A DNA stretch of 15,810 nt from Deltaproteobacteria bacterium CG_4_8_14_3_um_filter_43_13 (GTDB lineage Bacteria; Desulfobacterota; UBA8473). The notes beneath the pieces are model-generated. The model was given only the letters and a program-made list of their open reading frames with translations. It ran no database searches and was not told where the DNA came from. Of this stretch, positions 1 to 7,611 are shown piece after piece; positions within the stretch are counted from its first letter, which is position 1, and each line of letters starts with the position of its first letter. The stretch covers positions 1 to 15,810 of the forward strand of contig PFIF01000049.1 in assembly GCA_002782605.1 (NCBI GenBank), in the 5' to 3' direction. The translations under genes and the position numbers were made by a program.

Positions 1-59
1 GCCGAGTATGCTCAATAATGGCAGCAAAAGGCAACGATGATAGGATCGAACTCTTCCAT
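1..59 (-). CDS. mvhD: MvhD/FlpD-type subunit, N-terminal start only, with probable selenocysteine codon
   Basis: Only the first 19 codons are inside the window, and the gene runs off the left edge. It begins with ATG at 59-57. The A of this ATG is also the last base of the hdrA stop TAA (59-61), so the two are probably translationally coupled. The peptide reads MEEFDPIIVAFCCHY, then TGA (14-12), then AYS. MvhD proteins typically begin with a phenylalanine-rich lead-in, 'IVAFCC', two residues, a third Cys, and then an aromatic/Gly/Ala-Ala-Asp stretch. The TGA sits exactly at that third Cys. Family knowledge: MvhD carries a [2Fe-2S] cluster and passes electrons to HdrA, and Sec-containing homologues of the F420-reducing hydrogenase delta subunit are known in some deltaproteobacteria. 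Inference: the TGA is read as selenocysteine. The downstream SECIS hairpin would lie outside the window. A gene caller would miss or truncate this gene. Identification rests on a short stretch but a very characteristic motif. Confidence 0.72.
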
Positions 60-2713
60 TATAAAACCCCTTCCAATAATGCGTTACATTTTGCCAGTAT
101 CTGTTCATCCCTGAAGTGTTGGAGATCTATAGCCTTTGCCGGACACTCAGAAGCACAACTACCACACCCCTGACATTTTGCCATATTAATCTCTGCAAAA
201 CCCTCCTCGTTTATGACAGGGACATCATAAGGGCATACCCTGACACACGTGAGGCATGCGGCGCATAAATCGCTGTTTACTGTAGCAACTACACCACCCA
301 CATGAATCCTTTCCTGGGAAAGGATGGTGCTGGCCCTTGCAGAGGCGGCATATGCCTGAGATATGCACTCACTGATGAGTTTGGGTGAATGTGCCAGACC
401 GCACACATACATTCCATCGGTTCCGAAATCTACAGGTCTCAGTTTCATATGCGCCTCAAGAAAAAAGCCTTCCTGTGTTCGAGGAACCTTTAGTAATGTG
501 GCCAATTCATCGTTCTCTTTTGGTATGATGGCGCTGCTCAAAACTATTAAGTCAGGTGACAATGACAGGTCTTCTCCCAGGGCAGGGTCTTTTATATCTA
601 CTTTCAGAGTCCCATCTTCAACTGTTACCCCTGGTTTTGAATTGATATCATACCTTATGAATTTTACCCCTTTCTTTCTTGCAAGGGTATAATACTCCTC
701 CATCAAACCATAAGATCTTATATCCCTGTAAAGGATATAGATATTCATATCAGGGTTCAGTTCCTTCAGCTTCAGGCTATTTTTGATAGCCTGAGAACAG
801 CACACCCTGCTGCAGTATGGTCTTTCTTCTGTTCTCGAACCCACACATTGGATCATCACTATGGAATCGACGTTTGAAAGCTCAGGGACACCATTTGCTA
901 TTCTTTTCTCCAGTTCCAGCTGGGTCATAACCCGTTCATGCTCTCCGTACATGTATTCTCCAACTGGTTTGTACTCTTCTCCCCCCGTAGCTACGATAAC
1001 AATACCATGTTCCAGTTTTCTGTAGAACATACCTGGTCCAACCATTAAGCCTGTCTCAAAGTTTCCTTTATATCCGCTAAAGTCAACCACCATAGTATTC
1101 TTGAATATATGAACGGAGGGATTTGCTTCAACCCTTTCTATAATCTCTCTGAGATGGGATTGAACATCGTCGCCCTCCAGGGTGAAATAGACATCATGTA
1201 GCACCCCCCCTAGTTTTGCCTCCTTTTCTACCAGATAAACCTCATACCCCTGGTCTGCCAGGCTCAGAGCAGCCGTCATTCCTGAAAGTCCACCACCAAT
1301 CACCAGAGCTTTATCTTTGATTTCCAGGGATAGCTCATCTAAAGGTTGTATCAGTCTTGCATTTGCCACAGCCATCCTTACTAGGGCTTTTGCCTTTTTG
1401 GTGGCATCTTCTTTTTGTCTCATATGTACCCAGCTGCACTGATCTCTGATATTCGCCATCTCAAAGAGGTACTTGTTCAATCCTGTCTCCCGTAATGTCT
1501 CCTGAAACAAAGGTTCGTGGGTCCTTGGAGAACATGATGCTACGACTACCCTATTAAGATTGTGCTCAGAAATGGCCTTCTTCATAAGTTCCTGGAAATC
1601 TTGAGAACAGACATAGAGTCCCTCTTCAGCATAGACCACATCCCTCAAAGACCCTGCATATTCCTTTACCCGGGGTACATCTATCACCCCTCCTATATTG
1701 ATACCGCAATGGCAGACGAATACACCAATCCTTGGGGATATGTCTTTTACTTCTGTCTCAGGGGGATACTCTTTTCCTTTCACCATGCTTCCACGGCTTT
1801 CCGAAAGAAGACCCGATGCACAGGCTACACTGCCGCTTGCCTGGGCCACTGTTTCCGGAATGTCTTTGGGCCCCTGAAATACGCCACTTACAAAAATCCC
1901 CGGTCTGGATGTAGATAGAGGCGAGAATTGTGAGGTTTCACAAAAACCGTATTGATTCAGGTGGATCCCCAATCTTTTCCCCAGCGCCCTGGCATCTTCC
2001 GATGGCGTAAGCCCACCTGAAAGAACCATCATATCAAATTCCTCTTCTACGGGCTTGCCTTCCTCATTTATATAAGTCACTCTCAAGTTCCTGGTTCGGG
2101 GCATCTCTACAATTTTGGATACCATGCACCGTATGAATCTAACTCCATATTCCTCCTCGGCCCTTTTGTAATAATCATCAAACCCCTTTCCATGAGCCCT
2201 TATGTCCATGAAGAATATGGTCGGCTCCACCTCACCTGAGTGCTCTTTCGCTACAACTGCTTCCTTTATGGCATACATGCAACACACACTTGAGCAGTAT
2301 CCCTTCCCAGCCTGTAAGTCTCTGGAACCAACACACTGTATAAAGCCTATCTTTTTTGGTTCTTTTTTGTCTCCCGGTCTTTCAAGGTGCCCCATGGACG
2401 GTCCAGAGGCGCTGAGTATCCTTTCGAACTGCTTGCTCGTTACAACATTATCGTACACCCCGTAACCATATTCTCCTTTCAATTGTGGATCAAAGAGTTC
2501 AAATCCGGGTGCCAGTATTATGGAGCCTACTTTGAGAGTATATCTTTTCTCTGTATCCTCGAAGTTTACCGCCTCATTTTTGCAGAGCTTCTCACATATT
2601 CTGCATTTCCCTTTAATAAAGTAACGGCAATGGTCTTTGTCTATTTGATACACCAGGGGTATAGCCTGAGGGTATTGAATATATAATGGCCTTTCTCTCT
2701 CCCAACCCCTCAT
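59..2713 (-). CDS. hdrA: HdrA-like FAD/iron-sulfur subunit, large C-terminal part (frameshifted from 2613-3122)
   Basis: This open frame of 884 codons carries most of a long tandem-type HdrA, the FAD and [4Fe-4S] subunit that performs electron bifurcation in HdrABC complexes. True homology begins near residue 10; the first residues (MRGWERER) are an out-of-frame reading of the upstream part. Visible features: Cys-rich segment at 29-44; first CVGSRD/CSxxCC block at 127-145; an HdrA-type N-terminal domain with CHCG at 334-337 and CSPRTHEP at 394-401; FAD-binding GGGLSG at 473-478; second CVGSR/YCSRVCC block at 623-639; and two C-terminal ferredoxin motifs, C817/C820/C823/C827 and C847/C850/C853/C857. 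The hdrA-like half is therefore duplicated, as in the roughly 1,000-residue HdrA proteins of many anaerobic bacteria. Its stop overlaps the mvhD start. Together with the upstream fragment, a single protein of about 1,019 residues is expected. The subunit is expected to be cytoplasmic. Confidence 0.88.
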   Translation of the reverse strand: MRGWERERPLYIQYPQAIPLVYQIDKDHCRYFIKGKCRICEKLCKNEAVNFEDTEKRYTLKVGSIILAPGFELFDPQLKGEYGYGVYDNVVTSKQFERILSASGPSMGHLERPGDKKEPKKIGFIQCVGSRDLQAGKGYCSSVCCMYAIKEAVVAKEHSGEVEPTIFFMDIRAHGKGFDDYYKRAEEEYGVRFIRCMVSKIVEMPRTRNLRVTYINEEGKPVEEEFDMMVLSGGLTPSEDARALGKRLGIHLNQYGFCETSQFSPLSTSRPGIFVSGVFQGPKDIPETVAQASGSVACASGLLSESRGSMVKGKEYPPETEVKDISPRIGVFVCHCGINIGGVIDVPRVKEYAGSLRDVVYAEEGLYVCSQDFQELMKKAISEHNLNRVVVASCSPRTHEPLFQETLRETGLNKYLFEMANIRDQCSWVHMRQKEDATKKAKALVRMAVANARLIQPLDELSLEIKDKALVIGGGLSGMTAALSLADQGYEVYLVEKEAKLGGVLHDVYFTLEGDDVQSHLREIIERVEANPSVHIFKNTMVVDFSGYKGNFETGLMVGPGMFYRKLEHGIVIVATGGEEYKPVGEYMYGEHERVMTQLELEKRIANGVPELSNVDSIVMIQCVGSRTEERPYCSRVCCSQAIKNSLKLKELNPDMNIYILYRDIRSYGLMEEYYTLARKKGVKFIRYDINSKPGVTVEDGTLKVDIKDPALGEDLSLSPDLIVLSSAIIPKENDELATLLKVPRTQEGFFLEAHMKLRPVDFGTDGMYVCGLAHSPKLISECISQAYAASARASTILSQERIHVGGVVATVNSDLCAACLTCVRVCPYDVPVINEEGFAEINMAKCQGCGSCASECPAKAIDLQHFRDEQILAKCNALLEGVL

Positions 2714-3122
2714 TGAACCTGTCCTTAACCTTTACAGGACACTTCTCTGCGCAGACTCCGCATCCTACACACTTGTCTTCGTCCACAAACCTGGGGCTTT
2801 GGATCAGAGATACCTCCAGGTTGCCTGCATCTCCCTCCACTTCCTCTACCTGAGTATTGGTAAGTATCTCTATGTTGAAATGTCTTCCACATTCCACCAG
2901 CTTTGGGGATAAGATACACATGGAGCAATCGTTGGTTGGAAATGTCTTATCCAGTTGTGGCATGACCCCGCCGATGGAAGGGGATTTTTCCACCAGGTAT
3001 ACATAGTAACCGGAATTTGCCAGGTCAAGGGATGCCTGTATCCCTGCAATTCCGCCCCCAACAACCATTACTGCCCCTATCATTTTGTTGGCTGCTGAAT
3101 TCTCTATGTCCTCTTTATTCAT
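2613..3122 (-). CDS. hdrA: HdrA N-terminal fragment, ended by a frameshift
   Basis: This 169-codon frame holds the N-terminal FAD domain of HdrA. It has a dinucleotide-binding GGGIAG at 22-27, a CSMC pair (C66, C69) and one [4Fe-4S] motif, C118/C121/C124/C128-P. Homology to HdrA runs to about residue 145 (GERKAI). The frame then goes astray and ends in unrelated residues, while the expected continuation (YIQYPQAIPLVY) is in the other frame of the downstream feature. Removing one base in the AT-alternating run near 2681-2690 restores a continuous protein. I chose ATG at 3122. An alternative start is ATG at 3083 (MIGAVMVVGGG). A longer GTG start at 3173 would translate the tandem repeat and is unlikely. 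No convincing ribosome binding site precedes any of them. The break could be a real mutation, an assembly error, or, less likely, programmed frameshifting. Confidence 0.8.
   Translation of the reverse strand: MNKEDIENSAANKMIGAVMVVGGGIAGIQASLDLANSGYYVYLVEKSPSIGGVMPQLDKTFPTNDCSMCILSPKLVECGRHFNIEILTNTQVEEVEGDAGNLEVSLIQSPRFVDEDKCVGCGVCAEKCPVKVKDRFNEGLGERKAIIYSIPSGYTPGVSNRQRPLPLLY
2681..2690 (-). other. Frameshift site within hdrA
   Basis: On the minus strand the upstream frame reads GCC ATT ATA TAT TCA, giving AIIYS. The downstream frame reads CCA TTA TAT ATT CAA, giving PLYIQ. HdrA homologues read AIYI-YPQA at this point. Deleting one base of the ATTATATAT run gives GCC ATA TAT ATT CAA (AIYIQ) and fuses the two frames. 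The AT-alternating run is a plausible place for slippage or a base-calling error. Confidence 0.75.
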
Positions 3123-3125
3123 TAC

Positions 3126-3244
3126 GTTCACCGTTGTCCGTTCACTGTTCACTGTCCACTGTTCACTGTCCACTGTTCACTGTCCACTGTCCACTGTCCA
3201 CTGTCCACTGTTCACTGTTCACTGTCCACTGTCCACTGTCCACT
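3126..3244. repeat. Heptanucleotide tandem repeat GTYCACT, about 17 units
   Basis: Fifteen uninterrupted 7-bp units, GTTCACT or GTCCACT, run from 3140 to 3244, with two degenerate units (GTTCACC, GTTGTCC) at 3126-3139. Only the third base of the unit varies (T or C). The array fills nearly the whole spacer between the hdrB stop (3246) and the hdrA start (3122). Because 3 x 7 = 21, the array is open in frame and extends the hdrA frame upstream as a GTG-initiated leader (MDSEQWTVNSER...). Short heptamer tandem repeats of this kind are known in the intergenic DNA of several bacterial groups. No function can be read from the sequence; expansion or contraction by slippage is expected. Confidence 0.95.
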
Positions 3245-3245
3245 G

Positions 3246-4070
3246 TTATATTAACCCCTTTGAGTTCAAAAGAGGCATGGGATCAACAAAATGCCTTTTC
3301 CACCATCTTCCCGATTTCTTCCCATCTATGGCAAGTCCTATCAGCTCGGTAATATAGAATATAGGCAGGTTGTATTCCTTTCCTTCATCTCTGCTGGTCT
3401 CATCCTGCCTGGTATCCAGATTTGCCTGACACATGGGACACGCCGTAACCAGACAATCTGCTTCTGCTTCCATAGCCATCTCTATTATCCTTCTTGTCAG
3501 CCTTTTCACTATATCTGTATGTGTGATGGCAAGACTTCCTCCACAACACTCCGTTTTGTACGGCCAGGAAACGGTTTCTCCATCCAAAATACTTACCAGA
3601 TCATCCATGGTTTGTGGATTTTCATAGTCCTTTACCTCTGTTAACTTTGGTGGGCGAGTCAAAAGGCAACCATAATAACAGGCTATTTTCAAGCCTTCAA
3701 GAGGCGTTTTAACCTGTTCTCTAATCCTGTTAAAATTATCCTCTTCCCTTAATAACTCAGGAAGATTTCTGATCTTTACAGTCGGTTTAAGGGAAGGATT
3801 TTCTTTTCCTGCCGTCATCATCCTGCTGTAACAGGCAGCACATGGAACAAGAAGATCCAGACCGGTATTGGCAGCTATTTTGAGGTTCCTCTCAGGGAGG
3901 GCATTGGACAAGAATTCATCAGTAGAGTGGGCAGATGACGCACCGCAACAATTCCAGTCCTCTAATTCAATCAGCTCAATGCCGAGTTGATAACACACGG
4001 CACGGGTAGACTCATCGTACTCTTTCGCTGTTCCGTGGAGTGAACAACCTGGGTAATAAGAGAGCTTCAT
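3246..4070 (-). CDS. hdrB: HdrB-like subunit with two CCG domains
   Basis: A complete 274-residue protein. HdrB is the catalytic subunit of heterodisulfide reductase-type complexes and carries two noncubane [4Fe-4S] clusters bound by CCG domains. Both cysteine sets are present: C9, C41-C42 (NCCGAS), C77-x2-C80; and C135, C175-C176 (ECCGGS), C211-x2-C214 (CPMC). The length is usual for the family. The ATG at 4070 overlaps the end of hdrC by 4 bp (ATGA) and has a GGGGG-containing ribosome binding site in the hdrC tail, so translation is probably coupled. In this metF context the partner is more likely the folate reductase than the methanogenic heterodisulfide CoM-S-S-CoB; that is an inference from gene order. 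Confidence 0.93.
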   Translation of the reverse strand: MKLSYYPGCSLHGTAKEYDESTRAVCYQLGIELIELEDWNCCGASSAHSTDEFLSNALPERNLKIAANTGLDLLVPCAACYSRMMTAGKENPSLKPTVKIRNLPELLREEDNFNRIREQVKTPLEGLKIACYYGCLLTRPPKLTEVKDYENPQTMDDLVSILDGETVSWPYKTECCGGSLAITHTDIVKRLTRRIIEMAMEAEADCLVTACPMCQANLDTRQDETSRDEGKEYNLPIFYITELIGLAIDGKKSGRWWKRHFVDPMPLLNSKGLI

Positions 4071-4618
4071 CCGATCACCCCCTTCTTTACCTGTGAAAAG
4101 ATATCCTTGATTTCCTTCTTTCCTTTAATCTTAGAGGACAATAGTTTGAGTTTCCCCTTTAGAAACATCATAATCCCCAATTTTATGTCCTTTTTGAATT
4201 CCCGGTTTTTCAATTTGTACTTAGCTATCATTCCCAGTTCGTATATCCTGCCTCTCCTGCGAATAGAAGAAAGGAATGCGGAATGGAAAAAGGGGACACG
4301 GCTGTCGCCCAGGGGTTCACCGGAATTGGTTGCCATCTGTCTTAACACATCCATGATCTTTGCCAGATCCACGTCATTGGGACATCTGGCAGTGCAGGTT
4401 TCACAGGAGGCGCATAACCATATTGTCTTGGAGTTGAGAAGCCTCTCTTTCATCCCAAACTGTATCATTCTTATGACCTGATGGGGAAGAATATCCATAT
4501 CAGGGCTTACGGGACACCCGGCTGAGCATTTCTTACACTGATAGCATGCCAGTACGTCTGTCTTGCCTATCCTGGCAACTAGAGCGTCGAGGGAATGGTT
4601 TGTTAAATGTCTTTTCAT
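4067..4618 (-). CDS. hdrC: HdrC-like iron-sulfur subunit
   Basis: A 183-residue ferredoxin-like protein beginning MKRHLTNHSLD. Two [4Fe-4S] motifs are intact: C25/C28/C31/C35-P (CYQCKKCSAGCP) and C69/C72/C75/C79-P (CASCETCTARCP). HdrC relays electrons between HdrA and HdrB. The C-terminal third is Lys-rich (e.g. KGKLKLLSSKIKGKK). The start was set at ATG 4618 because AGGAG lies 5 nt upstream and homology begins there. The open frame reaches ATG 4690, but that longer start would run into metF. It starts 23 bp after the metF stop and overlaps hdrB by 4 bp, as expected of one transcript. Confidence 0.92.
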   Translation of the reverse strand: MKRHLTNHSLDALVARIGKTDVLACYQCKKCSAGCPVSPDMDILPHQVIRMIQFGMKERLLNSKTIWLCASCETCTARCPNDVDLAKIMDVLRQMATNSGEPLGDSRVPFFHSAFLSSIRRRGRIYELGMIAKYKLKNREFKKDIKLGIMMFLKGKLKLLSSKIKGKKEIKDIFSQVKKGVIG

Positions 4619-4641
4619 TCTGACTCCTGGATTTTCTGGGC

Positions 4642-5517
4642 TTAATACAATCCTGCCTTTTCTATAATTGAAGGAACCTTGTCTTCCCAACCGAATGGGA
4701 TCAGGTGAACCCCCTGACAGAGGGGTTTCAATCCATTGATCAACTCAGAGGCAATCTCAACACTTGTCTTTGGTTTATCTGCTGATTTCATCAGTCTTTC
4801 AATTAAGACCTCCGGGACAAAGACATCTTCGACATGTTTATTCATAAATCTGGCCATTCCAACTGATTTGAGAATCATTATACCTGGAATGATCGGTACC
4901 TTGAGATATTCAATCTTTCTGATAAAATTTTCAAAAATATTCAATTCGAATACAGATGTTGTAAGGAAAAAGTCTACCCCTGCCCTTATCTCTTCTTCCA
5001 TTTTTTTGATTTCCAGGTCTAATGCTCCCCTCTGGGCACTGGAATTGACCGTGGAGCCAACACAGAATTTTGGGGTTCCATGCAGGTCGCTCTTTGCCAT
5101 ATCATAGCCCTTTTGTAAGTCCCTGATGGCAGAGATCAGTTTAAGAGGGGTTAAATCAAAGACAGGCTTTGCATCGGGGTGGTCCCCCAAAGAAGGCTCT
5201 TCTCCCCGGCTGACCACGATGTTCTCAATACCAAGGACAGAGATGTTGAGTAAGTCAGATTGCAAGGCAAGCCGATTCCTGTCACGACATGTCATATTGC
5301 AGATCGTGGTAAATCCCTTTTCTTTTAACAGGTAAGAAGCAGATAGTGAACCTAACCTCATTACCGCGCTTTGAAGGTCAGGGACGTTAACTGCATCGAT
5401 CCTTCCCCTCATCTTCTCAGCATAATCATAAAATTCAGTCAAATCAGTGCCTTTTGGCGGCTGTAACTCTGATATTACCAAGAATTTTTTAGAATCCAAG
5501 AGTTCTTGAAAATGCAT
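4642..5517 (-). CDS. metF: Methylenetetrahydrofolate reductase, MetF family
   Basis: A 291-residue TIM-barrel flavoprotein. MetF reduces 5,10-methylene-tetrahydrofolate to 5-methyl-tetrahydrofolate, the last folate step of the Wood-Ljungdahl methyl branch. Recognisable features are the N-terminal substrate motif ISELQPPKG, the central SRGEEPSLGDHP stretch (family motif RG-P-GD), and a conserved PGIM segment near the C-terminal third. The length is typical. AGGAGG lies 4 nt before the ATG. metF is the first gene of metF-hdrC-hdrB-hdrA-mvhD, so electrons probably come through the Hdr/MvhD module, as proposed for the MetFV-HdrABC-MvhD complex of acetogens. No metV is seen inside the window; it could follow mvhD beyond the left edge. 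Confidence 0.92.
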   Translation of the reverse strand: MHFQELLDSKKFLVISELQPPKGTDLTEFYDYAEKMRGRIDAVNVPDLQSAVMRLGSLSASYLLKEKGFTTICNMTCRDRNRLALQSDLLNISVLGIENIVVSRGEEPSLGDHPDAKPVFDLTPLKLISAIRDLQKGYDMAKSDLHGTPKFCVGSTVNSSAQRGALDLEIKKMEEEIRAGVDFFLTTSVFELNIFENFIRKIEYLKVPIIPGIMILKSVGMARFMNKHVEDVFVPEVLIERLMKSADKPKTSVEIASELINGLKPLCQGVHLIPFGWEDKVPSIIEKAGLY

Positions 5518-5716
5518 TATTCCTCCTTGTTTACCTTTCTAAGGCATTATGCACTGCTAATTTCAACTCTTTCTGAACCAAATGATTTTACGCGGCAGTA
5601 GAACACCTTTTGCCTGCGAATCTGAGCCTTTAATTCAGGCATGTTTTGGGATGAAGTCTATGGGCTTTCTTATGTTTAGTTCGATGGCCTTTTCACTGAA
5701 TGATTATTCATTTTAT
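5518..5716 (-). other. Leader between promoter and metF
   Basis: This stretch of about 200 nt has no convincing gene and no riboswitch that I recognise. It contains short open stretches (for example a 31-codon ATG frame reading MPELKAQIRRQK..., ending just before the metF ribosome binding site) without a ribosome binding site. AGGAGG at 5522-5527 serves metF. Confidence 0.4.
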
Positions 5717-5745
5717 TGATTAACATACAGGTAGTATTTTGTCAA
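5717..5745 (-). promoter_or_regulatory. Probable promoter of the metF-hdr operon
   Basis: On the minus strand TTGACA (5745-5740) is followed by a 17-nt spacer and TAATCA (5722-5717), a perfect -35 box with a weak -10 box. It lies only a few bases after the histidine kinase stop and leaves a leader of about 195 nt before metF. Assignment is from consensus match alone. Confidence 0.45.
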
Positions 5746-5750
5746 GGTTT

Positions 5751-7601
5751 TTAGTTCGCTGAATTTTCATGCTTCGCGGGCAATTCAATTACAAAACAGG
5801 TTCCTTTCCCAACCTTACTCCTTACATCTATTTTCCCCTTGTGCTGTTCTATAACCCCGTAAGACAAACTAAGTCCGAGTCCGGTTCCCTTCCCGACCTC
5901 TTTTGTAGTAAAGAAAGGATCAAATATCCTGGAGATATATTCGGGAGGTATCCCTCTCCCGGTATCTGAAAATTCAATTAAAACCGAATTGTTTTCGGGC
6001 TGCAGAGCGGTTGTTACGGTTAACGTCCCCCTGCCTTCCATAGCCTCGGCAGCATTGACCATTATGTTCATAAAAACCTGCTTTAATTGGCTGGAATTTC
6101 CCTCTATCAGAGGAAGTGTCAAGTCTAGTTTTTTTATTATTTCGATATTAAGAAAGGCTGCCTGGTTTTCCAGGAAGAAGAGACCTTCGTTGATTGACCG
6201 GTTAATGTCAATGGGTTCCATCTTTGGTCCGGTTTGACGGGCAAACTCCAGAAGGCTCTTTACTATCTCTTTGCATCGAGTGGCCTCATCGGCTATCCTT
6301 TTTAAGTCTTCCCTCTTCGGGTCACTATCTTCCATCTCTTCTATAAGGAGGTTGGAATATATCAGAATCCCACCCAGAGGATTGTTTATTTCATGGGCAA
6401 CACCGGCAGCCAGTTTCCCCAGGGAAGACATCTTCTCCGACTGAAGGAGCTGTAATTGGGCATCCTGCAGCTCCCTCTCCATCTTCAATTTTTCTCTCAG
6501 GTCGGTGAATATGCCCACAGTCGCTATTTCCTTCCCATCCTCATAGACTATGGCTGCTGAAATGTTTATGGGGATATGTTCTCCATCTTTGTCAACCAGA
6601 GTGCTCTGAGTTGTCTCTAACCTTCCCACACCTCCGAATTCCTGGCTTCTTAACTTTCTCATGATATCTTTGGCAACACCGGGGGGATATAGGCCTGTTA
6701 TGTGCAGCTTTCCAATCACCTCTCCCGCCTTATATCCCAGCAGTTTCTCAGTTCCTTTATTAAAGATTATTATATTCCCCTTTATATCAGCGGCAATTAT
6801 CCCGTCTACCGAGCTATCGATAAGGTTTCTAAAAAAATCATTGGCTTTTCTCAGTTCATGCTCTATGTTTTTTCTCTCCGTAATATCGGTGTTTATCCCT
6901 TCATACCCGGCTATCTCTCCGTCCCCATTTCTTTTTATATTGCCCGTAAGCAAGATAGTAACCCTCTTCCCATCTTTTCTCTTTAACTCAACCTCGTACT
7001 CCTTGACAAAACCATCCCTCTCTACCAAATCCTGGAAAATCCTTCTATCCTCCGGGTTTACATACACATCCCTTGCAATATCAAGAGACAGAAACTCCTC
7101 TTTGTCTTTGTAGCCTAGCATATCCAGCATCGCCTGATTGCAGTCGATAAACTTACCTTCCCTGCTGCTTATGAACAAACCCTGTTGAACCCTTTCGAAC
7201 AAGAGACTGTATTTCTCTTCGGTCATCTTTAATCTCTCTTCAGACATCTTCCGTTGAGAAATATCTCGAAGATAGGCGTATATCTTCCCGGTTCCATTGC
7301 TATCCCCAGTAGTTGTAATACAAATTTCTGTTTCTTTCCTATTGCCCTGGGCTGTTAGAATCTCCAGTTCAGAGCATGAACGTATGTTCTCTCCCATCCT
7401 ATGTTCCGCTAACATATCCTTGATGACCTTTTTATTCTCAGCGCTGAATATATCCATGAAGTTCATTCCCAGGAGATCTTCGACCTGATAGCCAGTCAGC
7501 TCTGAGGCGCTCTTATTTGTAAACCTGATATTATAATCTCCATCCAGGATTACTATACCGGCATTACTCATATCTATTACTGTGCGGAGTTCACCTTCCA
7601 T
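5751..7601 (-). CDS. Soluble sensor histidine kinase with three PAS domains
   Basis: A 616-residue protein without transmembrane segments or signal peptide, so a cytoplasmic sensor. Three PAS domains are visible at about 2-115, 125-245 and 252-372, each followed by a PAC-like sequence (YLRDISQRK, YEGINTDITERK, VGIFTDLREK). The kinase core follows: DHp helix with the phospho-acceptor His403 (GVAHEINNPLGG), N-box NIMVNAAEAM with Asn516, G1 DTGRGIP at 546-552, F-box FDPFFTTK and G2 GKGTGLGLSLSYG around 570-582. This is the NtrB/AtoS-like architecture. No receiver domain and no cognate response regulator lie in the window. It begins 10 bp after the fbp stop, with GGGAG near that stop as its ribosome binding site, so fbp and the kinase are probably co-transcribed. 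The signal sensed cannot be deduced. Confidence 0.92.
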   Translation of the reverse strand: MEGELRTVIDMSNAGIVILDGDYNIRFTNKSASELTGYQVEDLLGMNFMDIFSAENKKVIKDMLAEHRMGENIRSCSELEILTAQGNRKETEICITTTGDSNGTGKIYAYLRDISQRKMSEERLKMTEEKYSLLFERVQQGLFISSREGKFIDCNQAMLDMLGYKDKEEFLSLDIARDVYVNPEDRRIFQDLVERDGFVKEYEVELKRKDGKRVTILLTGNIKRNGDGEIAGYEGINTDITERKNIEHELRKANDFFRNLIDSSVDGIIAADIKGNIIIFNKGTEKLLGYKAGEVIGKLHITGLYPPGVAKDIMRKLRSQEFGGVGRLETTQSTLVDKDGEHIPINISAAIVYEDGKEIATVGIFTDLREKLKMERELQDAQLQLLQSEKMSSLGKLAAGVAHEINNPLGGILIYSNLLIEEMEDSDPKREDLKRIADEATRCKEIVKSLLEFARQTGPKMEPIDINRSINEGLFFLENQAAFLNIEIIKKLDLTLPLIEGNSSQLKQVFMNIMVNAAEAMEGRGTLTVTTALQPENNSVLIEFSDTGRGIPPEYISRIFDPFFTTKEVGKGTGLGLSLSYGVIEQHKGKIDVRSKVGKGTCFVIELPAKHENSAN

Positions 7602-7611
7602 TATCTGCTGC

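Noticed and set aside
363..2686. Plus-strand open frames opposite hdrA
   Set aside because: They are reverse-strand shadows of a long gene with conserved iron-sulfur and FAD motifs on the minus strand.
3123..3173. Upstream GTG start of hdrA inside the tandem repeat
   Set aside because: The extra residues are only the translated repeat and no ribosome binding site precedes it; homology to HdrA begins downstream.
3126..3244. CRISPR-like array
   Set aside because: The unit is 7 bp and contiguous with no spacers, so it is a simple tandem repeat.
4619..4690. Longer hdrC start at ATG 4690
   Set aside because: It would overlap the end of metF; ATG 4618 has AGGAG at good distance and fits the family start.
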